From Tidjanibacter sp. (GTDB lineage: Bacteria; Bacteroidota; Bacteroidia; Bacteroidales; Rikenellaceae): 64,000 nucleotides of DNA. A program made the translations under genes and the position numbers. Under the pieces are notes generated by a model. It did no database searches. It had not been told where the DNA came from and saw nothing but the letters and a program-made list of their open reading frames with translations. Location of the stretch: contig JAGBGK010000058.1 of assembly GCA_017936005.1 (NCBI GenBank), positions 18,851 to 82,850 of the forward strand, read 5' to 3'. The first letter of the stretch is position 1. Each line of letters begins with the position of its first letter. Positions 44,941-55,064 of the stretch are shown piece after piece.

Positions 44941-46149
44941 ATGCCTAAATTATTGCAAATAGATTCATGTTTAGGTGTGCTTTCAACGGGCAAAATAACG
45001 GAAGGTATCGGAAGCGTGGCCCGTATGAATGGATGGGAAACATATATTGCACATAGTGCTCGATATGTCGGGACAAGTGATATGGTTTCATATCAAATAG
45101 GCTCGAAGTGTAGTGAATATCTTCATTACGCTAAGAGTTTATTGTTTGATAAGCATGGTTTGGGGTCTTCCTTGCAAACAAGGAAGTTGATTAGGTGGAT
45201 AGATGGGGTAAATCCTGATATCATTCATCTACATTGTGTACATGGCTATTATCTAAACTATCGAATCTTGTTCGAATACTTAAAGAGTACAAATATTCCT
45301 GTCGTGTGGACCTTTCACGATTGCTGGTCGTTTACAGGTCATTGTGCACATTTTGTCAATGTAGGCTGTATGAAGTGGAAGACAGAATGCTTCCAATGCC
45401 CATTAAAACACGCATATCCAAAGGCTCTTGTGGATAATAGTACACGAAACTTTAAGTTAAAAAAATATTTGTTAGGTGGTTTACAAGGGAACTTGACCAT
45501 TGTGCCAGTTTCTAACTGGCTTCAAGGCTATGTTAAGGACTCCTTCCTACAACAAAATAATATCGTAACAATCCATAATGGTGTTGATACTACAACATTT
45601 AAACAAATAGAAGTTCTTGGCTATAATGGCTCCACGAAGACAATACTTGGAGTTGCGTCGGTATGGACTAAAACAAAAGGGCTGGATGATTTTATTCTGT
45701 TGAGGGAAATGCTTCCTGCTGATGTGGAGATTAAACTTGTTGGTTTGACCAAAGAGCAGATTGCGAGTCTACCATCTGGTGTGATTGGCATAGAACGGAC
45801 CCATTGCGTTGAGGATTTGGTGAAGTTATATTCCGAGGCAGAAGTCTTTGTTAATCCAACTTATGCAGATACATTCCCTACTGTGAATCTTGAATCCTTG
45901 GCTTGCGGAACGCCGGTAATTACATATCGAACGGGAGGTAGCCCAGAAGCTGTAACTTCTGAGACTGGCATAGTTGTCGAGCAGGGCAATTTGGAGAGTC
46001 TCAAAGTTGCAATTATGACAGTATTGAATAATGGCAAAGAATACTATTCGCAAGCGTGCCGACAACGAGTCGAAGAATATTTTGACAAGAACAAGTGTTT
46101 CCAACGATATATTGATTTATATGAAGATTTGTTGACAAGGAGGGAATAG
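44941..46149 (+). CDS. Glycosyltransferase, GT4-like (WcaC type)
   Basis: A GT-B enzyme of 402 residues. The N-terminal half has IDSCLGVLSTGKITEGIG, LHCVHGYYLNY and WTFHDCWSFTGHC with several conserved cysteines (VGCMKWKTECFQCP), a pattern found in transferases resembling colanic acid WcaC. The C-terminal half has ADTFPTVNLESLACGTPVITY. Sugar and linkage unknown. AT-rich DNA. Confidence 0.86.
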   Translation: MPKLLQIDSCLGVLSTGKITEGIGSVARMNGWETYIAHSARYVGTSDMVSYQIGSKCSEYLHYAKSLLFDKHGLGSSLQTRKLIRWIDGVNPDIIHLHCVHGYYLNYRILFEYLKSTNIPVVWTFHDCWSFTGHCAHFVNVGCMKWKTECFQCPLKHAYPKALVDNSTRNFKLKKYLLGGLQGNLTIVPVSNWLQGYVKDSFLQQNNIVTIHNGVDTTTFKQIEVLGYNGSTKTILGVASVWTKTKGLDDFILLREMLPADVEIKLVGLTKEQIASLPSGVIGIERTHCVEDLVKLYSEAEVFVNPTYADTFPTVNLESLACGTPVITYRTGGSPEAVTSETGIVVEQGNLESLKVAIMTVLNNGKEYYSQACRQRVEEYFDKNKCFQRYIDLYEDLLTRRE

Positions 46150-46180
46150 TATTAATAATTATATTATATAGTAAAACTAT

Positions 46181-47317
46181 ATGGAGTATCAAGTTTGTAA
46201 TAATTGTGTAATGGACTCCTCTGACACCAATTTGTCATTTGATGAGAGTGGGGTATGTATGCGTTGTCGAGAATATGAGCAGCGTATAGAACGTGAGTGG
46301 AATTATGGGAAAGGCCACGAAGATGAGCTAAAGAAGATATTGGCAGATGTTAGGCGTTCCGGTCGAGGTAAAGAGTATGACTGTATACTTGGCTTGAGCG
46401 GAGGCCTTGATAGTTGTTATATGTTGCATATGGCTGTGAAGGAATGGGGGTTGCGTCCATTCGTTTTCCATGTTGATGCGGGGTGGAATCTTCCAGTTGC
46501 GGTGGACAATATTCACAAGATATGTAATAAGTTAGGTATTGAATTACATATCGAAACTATGGATTGGGAAGATATGCGTCAGATGCAACTCGCCTTCTTT
46601 AAGACCGGACACGCTGGTCTGGATGCTCCGCAAGATCATGCTTTTGTTGCTCAGGTTGATAAGTTCGCTGCAAAACTAGGGGTAAAGTATATTCTCAACG
46701 GTTATAATATTGCGACAGAGATTGTGGCAAATCCTGAGTCGTGGAATAAAGGGGCAGGGCCTTCCGCCGATAGGACATATATCAAAGATGTGCTCAGAAA
46801 ACACGGAGGTTATAAAACCAGAAATTATACTTATACCACTGGATTTAGACACAAATTTTGGTTGCCTTATGTGAAGGGGGTTAAAACCTTGAATTTGTTA
46901 AATTACGTACCCATTACACGTCAATCGATGATTGATACCCTTGCAAGTGAATATGGATACGAAATGTATAAGCAAAAACATTTTGAGGATTTATTGACTA
47001 AGTTTATTGAAGGCTGGTGGTTGCCTACGAGATTTGGTTATGATATTCGTAAGGCACAACTTTCCAGTTTGGTGGTTACTGGTCAAATGAAGAGGGAAGA
47101 AGCCTTGACCATATTATCTCAACCACCATTGACAGAAGAAGAGTCGAAAGAGTTGTTTGTTCAAGTTGCAAACAAGCTACAGATTAGCGAAGAAGAGTTA
47201 ATGCACTATCACAATATGCCAATTGTATATAGGAAGTATCGAAATAATTCTTGGGCATTCAAGATGGGTATATGGTTGTATACTATGCTCGGATTAGATA
47301 AGCGAATTAGAAAGTAA
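46181..47317 (+). CDS. N-acetyl sugar amidotransferase (WbpG/PseA/LfnA-like)
   Basis: A PP-loop ATP-dependent enzyme of 378 residues that converts an N-acetyl group of a nucleotide sugar to an acetamidino group. The ATP motif LGLSGGLDSCY lies at about 70-80; two CxxC pairs (C6/C9 and C26/C29) resemble a zinc site at the N-terminus. Family members take ammonia from a HisH/HisF-like pair, but neither gene occurs in this locus. The next genes are the UDP-L-FucNAc pathway, so UDP-L-FucNAc or its product is the likely substrate, as for LfnA in Pseudomonas (established for that system; inferred here). Confidence 0.88.
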   Translation: MEYQVCNNCVMDSSDTNLSFDESGVCMRCREYEQRIEREWNYGKGHEDELKKILADVRRSGRGKEYDCILGLSGGLDSCYMLHMAVKEWGLRPFVFHVDAGWNLPVAVDNIHKICNKLGIELHIETMDWEDMRQMQLAFFKTGHAGLDAPQDHAFVAQVDKFAAKLGVKYILNGYNIATEIVANPESWNKGAGPSADRTYIKDVLRKHGGYKTRNYTYTTGFRHKFWLPYVKGVKTLNLLNYVPITRQSMIDTLASEYGYEMYKQKHFEDLLTKFIEGWWLPTRFGYDIRKAQLSSLVVTGQMKREEALTILSQPPLTEEESKELFVQVANKLQISEEELMHYHNMPIVYRKYRNNSWAFKMGIWLYTMLGLDKRIRK

Positions 47318-47344
47318 AATTATAATAAAACAATATAGAATTAT

Positions 47345-48436
47345 ATGTCCATTTTCAAAGACAAAGTCCTGTTGATTACAGGCGGTACGGGCAGTTTTGG
47401 TAACGCCGTGCTTCGTCGTTTCCTCGCAAGCGACATCAAAGAAATTCGCATCTTCTCGCGCGATGAGAAGAAGCAAGACGATATGCGTCATCACCTCCAA
47501 GCGCAATATCCCGATGTGGCCGCTAAGGTCAAGTTCTACATCGGCAACGTACGCGAAAAAACATCCGTGGATGTCGCTATGCGTGGCGTTGATTATGTTT
47601 TCGCTGCCGCAGCACTCAAACAAGTACCCTCCTGCGAGTTCTTCCCTATGGAGGCCACCATGACCAACGTCATCGGTACCAACAACGTTCTCCTCTCGGC
47701 CATCGAGCACGGCGTGAAAAACGTGGTTGTCCTCTCCACCGACAAGGCTGCATACCCCATCAACGCTATGGGTATCAGCAAGGCTCTGATGGAGAAGGTG
47801 GCCATCGCCAAAGGTCGTGAGCTCGGCCAGAATGCAGCCACCACCATCTGCTGCACTCGATATGGTAACGTGATGGCAAGCCGTGGTTCGGTTATCCCCT
47901 TGTGGGTTGAGCAGATGGAGCAGGGCAAGCCCATCACCATCACCGACCCCAATATGACTCGCTTTATGATGACTCTCGATGACGCTGTGGATTTGGTAAT
48001 CTACGCATTCACCCACGGCGAGAATGGTGACTTGTTTGTTCAGAAGGCCCCCGCAGCCACTTTGGATGTACTCGCCGAGGCTCTCAAACAGACCTACGCC
48101 AAGGTTAATCCCGCCTATGGCCAGACGGAGGTTAGGGTTATCGGTACCCGTCACGGCGAGAAGTTGTATGAAACACTTGTAACCCGTGAGGAGATGGCCA
48201 AGGCTATTGATATGGGCGACTACTATCGCATCCCCTGCGACAATAGGGACCTGAACTACGACAAGTTTTTCTCCGATGGCAACGAGGAGATTGCCAAGAT
48301 TGAGGACTACCACAGCCACAACACCCGCCGCTTGGATGTTGAGGGTATGAAGGAACTCCTTTTGAAACTGCGCTTCATCCGTGAAGATCTCGGCTTGCAA
48401 CCTCGCTCGAAAGCAAGGGAGATTCGTTCGGAGTAA
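47345..48436 (+). CDS. fnlA: UDP-GlcNAc 4,6-dehydratase/5-epimerase (FnlA/WbjB/CapE)
   Basis: The first enzyme of UDP-N-acetyl-L-fucosamine synthesis. An extended SDR with TGGTGSFG (12-19), AAALKQVPSCEFFPMEA (an inverting-dehydratase signature) and the Met142-x3-Lys146 variant of the catalytic YxxxK motif, characteristic of the CapE/FlaA1 group. Its 363 residues are normal. The DNA returns to the GC-richer composition of the chromosome. fnlB follows after 12 nt. Confidence 0.93.
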   Translation: MSIFKDKVLLITGGTGSFGNAVLRRFLASDIKEIRIFSRDEKKQDDMRHHLQAQYPDVAAKVKFYIGNVREKTSVDVAMRGVDYVFAAAALKQVPSCEFFPMEATMTNVIGTNNVLLSAIEHGVKNVVVLSTDKAAYPINAMGISKALMEKVAIAKGRELGQNAATTICCTRYGNVMASRGSVIPLWVEQMEQGKPITITDPNMTRFMMTLDDAVDLVIYAFTHGENGDLFVQKAPAATLDVLAEALKQTYAKVNPAYGQTEVRVIGTRHGEKLYETLVTREEMAKAIDMGDYYRIPCDNRDLNYDKFFSDGNEEIAKIEDYHSHNTRRLDVEGMKELLLKLRFIREDLGLQPRSKAREIRSE

Positions 48437-48448
48437 AACATCCTCACT

Positions 48449-49651
48449 ATGAAGATTTTAGTAACCGGCGCCAAGGGTTTTGTTGGTAAAAACCTTGTGG
48501 CACAACTCAATAACATCAAGGAGGGCAAGGCTAAATACTATGGCGACGTGGTTGTTGATGAAGTATTTGAGTACGACATCAACTCCACGGCCGAGGAGTT
48601 GGACTGCTACTGCCACGAGGCCGACTTTGTCTTTAACCTTGCGGGCGTAAACCGCCCACAGAACAACGACGAGTTTATGGCGGGCAACTTCGGCTTTGCA
48701 TCCACCCTTTTGGACACGCTCAAAAAGTATGGTAACACCGCACCCGTGATGCTCTCGTCGAGTATTCAGGCCACCCTCATTGGCCGCTATGGAGAGTCGG
48801 ACTATGGCAAAAGCAAACTTGCGGGCGAGGAACTCTTCTTTGAGTACGGTGCCGAGAGTGGTGCAAAGGTGCTTGTGTACCGCTTCCCCAATCTGTTTGG
48901 CAAGTGGTGCAGACCCAACTACAACTCGGCTGTGGCAACCTTTTGCAACAACATCGCAAACGACCTGCCCATTCAGGTTAATGATAGGAACACTCAGTTG
49001 GAACTGCTCTACATCGACGACCTTGTGGATGAGATGGTGGCGGCACTCAAAGGCGAGGAGCACCACTGCGAGTTTGAGGGAGTGGATACCGTGTTGAAGG
49101 AGAGTGGCCGCTACTGTGCAGTGCCTGTAACCCACAAAGTTACTTTGGGCGAGATTGTGGACCTCTTGGAGCAGTTCAAGGCACAACCCACCACGTTGGT
49201 TATGCCCGAAATTCCTGCCGGTAGTTTTGCCAAGAAACTCTACTCCACCTACTTGTCGTATCTACCCAAAGAGAAGGTTGCCTTCCCATTGAAGATGAAC
49301 GTGGATGCGAGGGGTAGCTTTACGGAGTTGGTGAAGTCGGTAGGCGTTGGCCAGGTGAGTATAAACATTAGTAAGCCGGGTATCACTAAGGGCCAACATT
49401 GGCACCACACCAAGTGGGAGCAGTTTATTGTTGTTGCGGGCGAGGGCCTCATCCAACAACGAAATGTGCTGACCGATGAGGTGCTGGAATGGAGGGTGAG
49501 TGGAGCGAAGATAGAGGCTGTGCAGATGCTGCCGGGCTATACCCACAATATCATCAACCTTTCGGACACCGAGGATTTGGTTACGGTAATGTGGTGCAAC
49601 GAGTGCTTCGACCCCGCAAGACCCGATACATTTTTTGAACCGGTGGAGTAA
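48449..49651 (+). CDS. fnlB: UDP-2-acetamido-2,6-dideoxy-hexulose reductase/3-epimerase (FnlB/WbjC/CapF)
   Basis: A bifunctional enzyme of 400 residues: an N-terminal SDR domain (VTGAKGFVGKNL, FNLAGVNRP, SDYGKSKLAGEEL) and a C-terminal cupin domain starting near residue 285 with GQHWHHTKWEQFIVVAGEG, whose histidines bind zinc. This is the CapF architecture: the cupin performs 3-epimerisation and the SDR reduces the 4-keto group. Composition resembles housekeeping genes. The partner fnlC lies 1.8 kb further on, behind an AT-rich acyltransferase remnant. Confidence 0.93.
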   Translation: MKILVTGAKGFVGKNLVAQLNNIKEGKAKYYGDVVVDEVFEYDINSTAEELDCYCHEADFVFNLAGVNRPQNNDEFMAGNFGFASTLLDTLKKYGNTAPVMLSSSIQATLIGRYGESDYGKSKLAGEELFFEYGAESGAKVLVYRFPNLFGKWCRPNYNSAVATFCNNIANDLPIQVNDRNTQLELLYIDDLVDEMVAALKGEEHHCEFEGVDTVLKESGRYCAVPVTHKVTLGEIVDLLEQFKAQPTTLVMPEIPAGSFAKKLYSTYLSYLPKEKVAFPLKMNVDARGSFTELVKSVGVGQVSINISKPGITKGQHWHHTKWEQFIVVAGEGLIQQRNVLTDEVLEWRVSGAKIEAVQMLPGYTHNIINLSDTEDLVTVMWCNECFDPARPDTFFEPVE

Positions 49652-49684
49652 TACATAAGTCTAAATCTCCCAAACAGCCCAAAT

Positions 49685-51488
49685 ATGCAACGACAAAATA
49701 TACATCGTATAGACCTTGACATTCTTAAAGCCCTATCAATTATTGCTGTGGTATTTTATCACATAGGATGGTTGGAAACAGGCTTATTTAGGTGTCGATG
49801 TCTTTTTTGCTATCAATGGTTTCTTTGTGATACCATCATTGGTGGATAGTCTATCTACAAATTCCTTTAATTACATATCATTTTTGCGAAAACGCATTAT
49901 GAGATTATGGCCACTAGTATTACTTGCTGGCGCAGTGTGTTTGGGAATTGGCTATGTTGGTATGTTGCCTGATGACTACGAAAACCTTTCTCAGTCTGTT
50001 ATCGCATCAAACTTTATGTCTCAAAATATTCTGTCGGCCATTACGACAAAGAACTATTGGGATGTTTCTAATGAGTTTAAGCCATTAATGCACTTTTGGT
50101 ATGTTGGTATATTGGTTGAACTATATCTACTCTTACCATTGGTATTGATGCTTGTTAGGCGTTTGACAAAAAAGGTAAAACATAATTTTGTTAATATTGC
50201 CTCTGCGATATTGGCCCTGTTGGCATTAGGCTCTGTTGTAATATATCTTCATCCCGAAACATCAATGACGGCGAGGTTTTACTACCTTCCAAGCCGATTG
50301 TGGGAGATACTTCTTGGAGGCTTAATTGGAATATGGCTAAAACATAGAACGGCAGATAAACATATGTCGTTAAAATGGGCAGGATGTGTTGCGATAATGG
50401 CAATTATATTGGTACTATGCAGTTCGTTGTATATGCCATATAGTATTAGCCGTATCAATGCAGTTAATGGCTTGGTAGATAAGGTAATGCTGATACCTCA
50501 AAATATCTTATTGATAATGTCCGTGCTATTTACCTGTGTTCTATTGGTAAACCCTGTTGAACTTCCCCAAAACAATAGGTTAATCACTCTCTTGGCCTAT
50601 GTGGGGCAAATGAGTTTTAGTATATTTGTATGGCACCAGATCCTCTTGGCTTTTTATCGATATTTTTATGGAAGCGAGGTGGGGGTTGTTGTGGTTGCAG
50701 CACTGTGGTTGATAACCATTGTCTTGTCAATTATTACTTATCGCATAATAGAACAAAAAGTTGCACCAACTTGGAAGAACTTCATTATCTGCTGCGTAGC
50801 TTTGGTTGTGATATGTTTGCCCGCAGGGATTGTGTATGTCAAAGCAGGTGTTGTTAGAGATGTCCCCGAACTTAACGTATATGTTGGTCAAACCCACAAG
50901 GGACAATTTGCCGAGTATTGCGATAGAGTATATGACTATAATGTTGATTTTTCTTCCAATGATAAGATTAATGTATTGGTCGAAGGTGTCTCTTTTGGGC
51001 GCGATTTTGCCAATGTCTTGTTGGAATCACAACAGATAGACAATGTGAATCTTTCATATATCTTTTTGCACGATGAAAAGTATGTAAAGCGATATTCAGA
51101 GTGTGATTATTTGTTTACATTCAAGGGAAAAGATGAGGTCCCCCAATATGTATGGGACATGTTGAGTCCTGAGGCAAAAGTGTTTGGTATAGGAACAAAA
51201 AATTATGGCAGTAGTAATGGTTGTGTTTATAAATGCCGAGATAGTGAAGATTACTTTACGAAGAGTGTATTCATAAATCCGAACTTTCATGTGATTAACA
51301 ATAAATGGAAAACACAATGGGGAGAGGAATATTACATAGATCTCATACAATTAAGCTCGCTTGCAGATGGCTCTATCAGAGTCTTTACAGATGACAATAA
51401 ATATATTAGTCAGGATTGTTTGCATTTAACGCAAGACGGAGCTAAGTGGTATGCGCAAAAAATAGATTGGAAAAGTATTTTTAAATAG
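49685..51488 (+). pseudogene. OafA-like acyltransferase with frameshift
   Basis: From ATG 49685 the frame reads a typical acyltransferase 3 N-terminus (RIDLDILKALSIIAVVFYHIGW), then leaves the family pattern and stops at TAG 49847. The next frame, opening after a TAG about 20 nt upstream of the switch, contains YLGVDVFFAINGFFVIPS, the expected continuation, and runs to 51488 with about ten hydrophobic segments and a soluble C-terminal domain of roughly 180 residues of SGNH-like appearance. The two halves join if one base is removed in GGCTTATTTA (49781-49790). There is no homopolymer to suggest slippage phase variation. It is either a recent inactivating insertion or a sequence error. It lies between fnlB and fnlC. 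Confidence 0.82.
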
Positions 51489-51494
51489 AATAAT

Positions 51495-52676
51495 ATGGAA
51501 ATCAAACTCAACTATTCAGATGTGAAGTTTGCCGATAATGGCAAACTCAAACTGCTTATAATTGTGGGTACAAGGCCAGAGATTATTCGCCTTGCTGCCG
51601 TAATCAACAAGTGTCGTAAGTACTTCGACTGCATCTTGGCGCACACGGGGCAGAACTACGACTACAACCTCAATGGTGTGTTCTTCAAGGACCTGAAACT
51701 CAAAGACCCGGAGGTCTATATGGACGCCGTGGGCGATGACTTGGGCGCAACAATGGGTAACATTATCAACGCATCGTATAAACTGATGGTGCAGACCAAA
51801 CCCGATGCAGTGTTGGTGTTGGGCGATACCAACTCGTGCCTGTCGGTTATCGGTGCCAAGAGGTTGCACATCCCCATCTTCCATATGGAGGCTGGTAATA
51901 GGTGCTTTGATGAGTGCCTTCCCGAGGAGACGAACCGTAGGATTGTGGACATCATTTCGGATGTGAACCTCTGCTACTCGGAGCACGCACGTCGCTATCT
52001 GAACGCATCGAGCGTGGCAAAGGAACGTACCTATGTTACCGGCTCGCCAATGGCCGAAGTGCTCCACGAGAACTTGGCCGACATTGAGGCAAGCGATATC
52101 CACGCTCGCCTGGGCTTGGAGAAGGGTCGCTATATCCTGCTGTCGGCACATAGGGAGGAGAATATTGATACGGAGAAGAACTTCCTCTCGCTGTTTACGG
52201 CAATCAATAAGATGGCCGAGAAGTATGATATGCCCATCCTCTATTCGTGCCACCCGAGGAGCCGTAATAGGTTGGCTGCAAGCGGGTTCCAACTTGATCC
52301 TCGCGTAATTCAGCACGAGCCTCTGGGCTTCCACGACTATAACTGCCTTCAAATGAATGCCTTTGCAGTGGTTAGTGATAGTGGTACCCTGCCCGAGGAG
52401 AGCTCGTTCTTTACGAGTGTGGGTCATTCGTTCCCGGCGGTATGTATTCGAACATCGACCGAGAGGCCGGAGGCGTTGGATAAGGGCTGTTTTATATTGG
52501 CCGGTATTGACGAGAAATCGCTCTTGCAGGCGGTAGATACTGCGGTTGAAATGGTTAAGGAGGGCGATAACGGCATTCCCGTACCCAACTATGTAGATGA
52601 AAACGTGTCGACCAAGGTTGTAAAACTCATCCAGTCCTACACCGGCGTCGTAAACAAAATGGTTTGGAGGAAGTAG
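51495..52676 (+). CDS. fnlC: UDP-N-acetylglucosamine 2-epimerase family, FnlC/WbjD/CapG
   Basis: The last enzyme of UDP-L-FucNAc synthesis, a C-2 epimerase of the WecB fold. IIVGTRPEIIRLA near residue 22, LVLGDTNSCLSVIGAKR, FHMEAGNRCFDE and VSDSGTLPEESSF are all present. The 393-residue form with an N-terminal extension and FNYDYNLN-type (NYDYNLNGVFF) segment is that of CapG/WbjD rather than WecB. Composition matches fnlA and fnlB, from which it is separated by the AT-rich acyltransferase gene. Confidence 0.92.
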   Translation: MEIKLNYSDVKFADNGKLKLLIIVGTRPEIIRLAAVINKCRKYFDCILAHTGQNYDYNLNGVFFKDLKLKDPEVYMDAVGDDLGATMGNIINASYKLMVQTKPDAVLVLGDTNSCLSVIGAKRLHIPIFHMEAGNRCFDECLPEETNRRIVDIISDVNLCYSEHARRYLNASSVAKERTYVTGSPMAEVLHENLADIEASDIHARLGLEKGRYILLSAHREENIDTEKNFLSLFTAINKMAEKYDMPILYSCHPRSRNRLAASGFQLDPRVIQHEPLGFHDYNCLQMNAFAVVSDSGTLPEESSFFTSVGHSFPAVCIRTSTERPEALDKGCFILAGIDEKSLLQAVDTAVEMVKEGDNGIPVPNYVDENVSTKVVKLIQSYTGVVNKMVWRK

Positions 52677-52703
52677 GATTATAGTACTATCTGATTTATT
52701 ATT

Positions 52704-53936
52704 ATGACCGAAAAAGGGAATAAACATAAAATATTAGTTATTTCCCCACATTTCTATCCTGAAGATTTCAAATGCAACGAGGTTGCTTTTGAGTTGGTAC
52801 GGCGTGGCTATGACGTGGTGGTTTTGAGTGATATCCCAAATTATCCAATAGGGAAATTTTATAAAGGCTATGGTTTTTTGCGACGCAGGCGGGAGGTTGT
52901 TAATGGCGTAAAGGTTATACGTACAGGTGTAATTCCGCGAGGCAATGGAAGTGGAATTCGATTGGCAATTAATTATTTGAGTTTTGCTTTTACGGCCAGT
53001 TTGCGAGCCATTTTTATGGCAATATTCCATCATTATGACACGATATTAGTACACCAATTAAGTCCTATTACAGTCGGAATTCCCGCACTCATTATCAAGA
53101 AAATTCACCCTAAAACAAAACTATTATTCTGGGTATTGGATCTATGGCCCGAGAGTTTGAAAGAGGCAGGAGGTATAACAAATCCAAAAATATTGGGCGT
53201 GTTTGAAAGAATTGCAAAAAGTTGTTATAGGAACTCTGATAGAATCCTGATGAGCTCAAAAGGTTTTGCGGAATCCATTTGTGCGAAAGGAGATTTTGGT
53301 GATAAATTGGAATATTTCCCCAATTGGCCCGATGGTGAACTCGCCGAACAGAAAGACTATCAAATTCCTACAATACCAGATGGTTTCAAAGTGATGTTTG
53401 CTGGTAATATTGGAGAAGCACAGGACTTTGAACATACATTGGAGGCGTTCAGACTTATTTATGAACAAGGGATTAGAAATATCCATTTTATAGTTGTGGG
53501 TGATGGACGAAAGAAACAATGGGTTGAAAACTTTGTTGTGAAACACAAACTGTCAGAAATTGTACATTGCGTTGGCCGTCATCCCTTGAATACGATGAGT
53601 CTGTTTTTCTCCCAAGCAAATGTTTTGTTTTTGGCGTTGAAAGACAGTTTGATATTTAATTTGACTTGTCCGGCGAAGTTACAAGCATATATGTCAGTGG
53701 GGAAGCCAGTGTTGGCGATGTTGAATGGCGAAGGAGCTTCCATCATTGCAGATGCACAATGTGGTTATTCTGTCAATGCGGAGGATGCAATATCTTTGTC
53801 GCAAACTCTTATAGAGTTGTCAAAAATGAATAGCGAGGAACTTAAAATAATGGGACAAAATGGGCAATCTTATTGTAAGATGCATTTCTCTTTTCAAAAT
53901 AATATGCAAACATTAGAGAAGCTTATTAATGAATAG
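52704..53936 (+). CDS. wbuB: Glycosyltransferase, WbuB-like (putative L-FucNAc transferase)
   Basis: A GT4 enzyme of 410 residues. The opening VISPHFYPEDFKCNEVAFELVRRG and the core LFWVLDLWPESLKEAGGI are characteristic of WbuB-like enzymes, which transfer L-FucNAc in several O-antigen and capsule loci. The C-terminal half has MFAGNIGEAQD and FSQANVLFLALKD. The gene directly follows fnlC, as wbuB does in related loci, which supports L-FucNAc or a derivative as donor. The DNA is AT-rich again. Confidence 0.83.
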   Translation: MTEKGNKHKILVISPHFYPEDFKCNEVAFELVRRGYDVVVLSDIPNYPIGKFYKGYGFLRRRREVVNGVKVIRTGVIPRGNGSGIRLAINYLSFAFTASLRAIFMAIFHHYDTILVHQLSPITVGIPALIIKKIHPKTKLLFWVLDLWPESLKEAGGITNPKILGVFERIAKSCYRNSDRILMSSKGFAESICAKGDFGDKLEYFPNWPDGELAEQKDYQIPTIPDGFKVMFAGNIGEAQDFEHTLEAFRLIYEQGIRNIHFIVVGDGRKKQWVENFVVKHKLSEIVHCVGRHPLNTMSLFFSQANVLFLALKDSLIFNLTCPAKLQAYMSVGKPVLAMLNGEGASIIADAQCGYSVNAEDAISLSQTLIELSKMNSEELKIMGQNGQSYCKMHFSFQNNMQTLEKLINE

Positions 53937-53973
53937 ATGTTTGGGGTGTATATTATAGACGGAGAAAGAGTGT

Positions 53974-55056
53974 ATGGATAAGGCATTTGACATATTGTTT
54001 TCATCGATACGTTGTGCGTTGGATGGGAAGGCTGTTGATATCCAAGCGGTGAAGAGTTTGTCAAAAACCGAGTGGTTAGAATTGGTCAAACTTGCCCAGC
54101 AACACAATGTGATGCCTTTGGTCTGTGATGGATTGGCCGGTCTGCGTAGAGAACTGCCAGCCAAGGTTTTTGCAAGAGTTGCAGGCTTGACTATTGTTGC
54201 GGAGGATAAGTACGAGTCAAGAGTTAATGTGATTAAGACAATCGCCTCGCTGATGGCCGAAAACAAAATACCTTTGATGGTAATCAAGGGCTATGGCGTG
54301 AGTCTCTATTATCCACAGCCCAATCATCGTTCATTCAGCGATATTGACACCTATCATTTTGGACAGCTCGAAGCTGCCGACAAGGTGTTGAAAGAACGAC
54401 TTGGAGTGGATATTGATGTTGATGTTCACCACCACACAACGTGTGTGTATCAGGGAGTGCTCATTGAGAATCACTACGATTTTGTAAATACTTCGTCACA
54501 CAACTCAAATGCCCGTTTTGAGAAACTCTTAAAGGCAGAAGCTGAGAAAGGGTGTCGTCGCCATAGGGTAGGAGAGCAGGAGATTATGCTCCCATCGCCT
54601 ATGTTTAATGCACTCTTTTTGATGCGACACATGGCTCTACACTATGCAGCCGAGAGGGTTAGTGTGCGCCATCTTTGCGATTGGAAACAATTTGTGGAGG
54701 CCGAGGGTGAAAATGTAGATTGGGAACGTGTTAACAAGGTGTACGCAGAGTATAATATGAAGAGGTTTGCCGATGCTATTACAGCTCTTTGTATTGACCA
54801 CTTGGGTATGAAAAGGGATGTTGTCCCCGGCGTAGAGCGTGATGCCAAACTCGAAAATCGTATTTTGAACGACATTTTGTATGCCGAGTTCTCGGAAGAG
54901 AAACCCGAGGGTTTGTTGCGCATTGTTTGGTGGAAGACTCGTCGCTTCTTTGCTAATCGCTGGAAACACAAATTGGTGTATAATGAGTCGTGGCTGTGGA
55001 CCTTCTTCCAGTCGAGTTGGGCACACCTCATTAAACCTAAAACCATAACACATTAG
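53974..55056 (+). CDS. Uncharacterised nucleotidyltransferase-fold protein
   Basis: A 360-residue protein resembling the NTP_transf_5 type often found in capsule loci. [28 protein letters not shown] (core KGYGVSLYY...RSFSDIDTY) holds a DxD motif, and [11 protein letters not shown] a second acidic/histidine cluster, consistent with the polymerase-beta nucleotidyltransferase fold. The C-terminal half is helical. Function in polysaccharide synthesis is unknown; an activating nucleotide transfer or regulation is possible. It lies 8 nt before rmlA. Confidence 0.7.
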   Translation: MDKAFDILFSSIRCALDGKAVDIQAVKSLSKTEWLELVKLAQQHNVMPLVCDGLAGLRRELPAKVFARVAGLTIVAEDKYESRVNVIKTIASLMAENKIPLMVIKGYGVSLYYPQPNHRSFSDIDTYHFGQLEAADKVLKERLGVDIDVDVHHHTTCVYQGVLIENHYDFVNTSSHNSNARFEKLLKAEAEKGCRRHRVGEQEIMLPSPMFNALFLMRHMALHYAAERVSVRHLCDWKQFVEAEGENVDWERVNKVYAEYNMKRFADAITALCIDHLGMKRDVVPGVERDAKLENRILNDILYAEFSEEKPEGLLRIVWWKTRRFFANRWKHKLVYNESWLWTFFQSSWAHLIKPKTITH

Positions 55057-55064
55057 ATTACACT

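Noticed and set aside
49685-49849. Separate small 54-codon gene before the acyltransferase
   Set aside because: Its N-terminus is the missing first part of the acyltransferase; it is better explained as the 5' half of one frameshifted gene.
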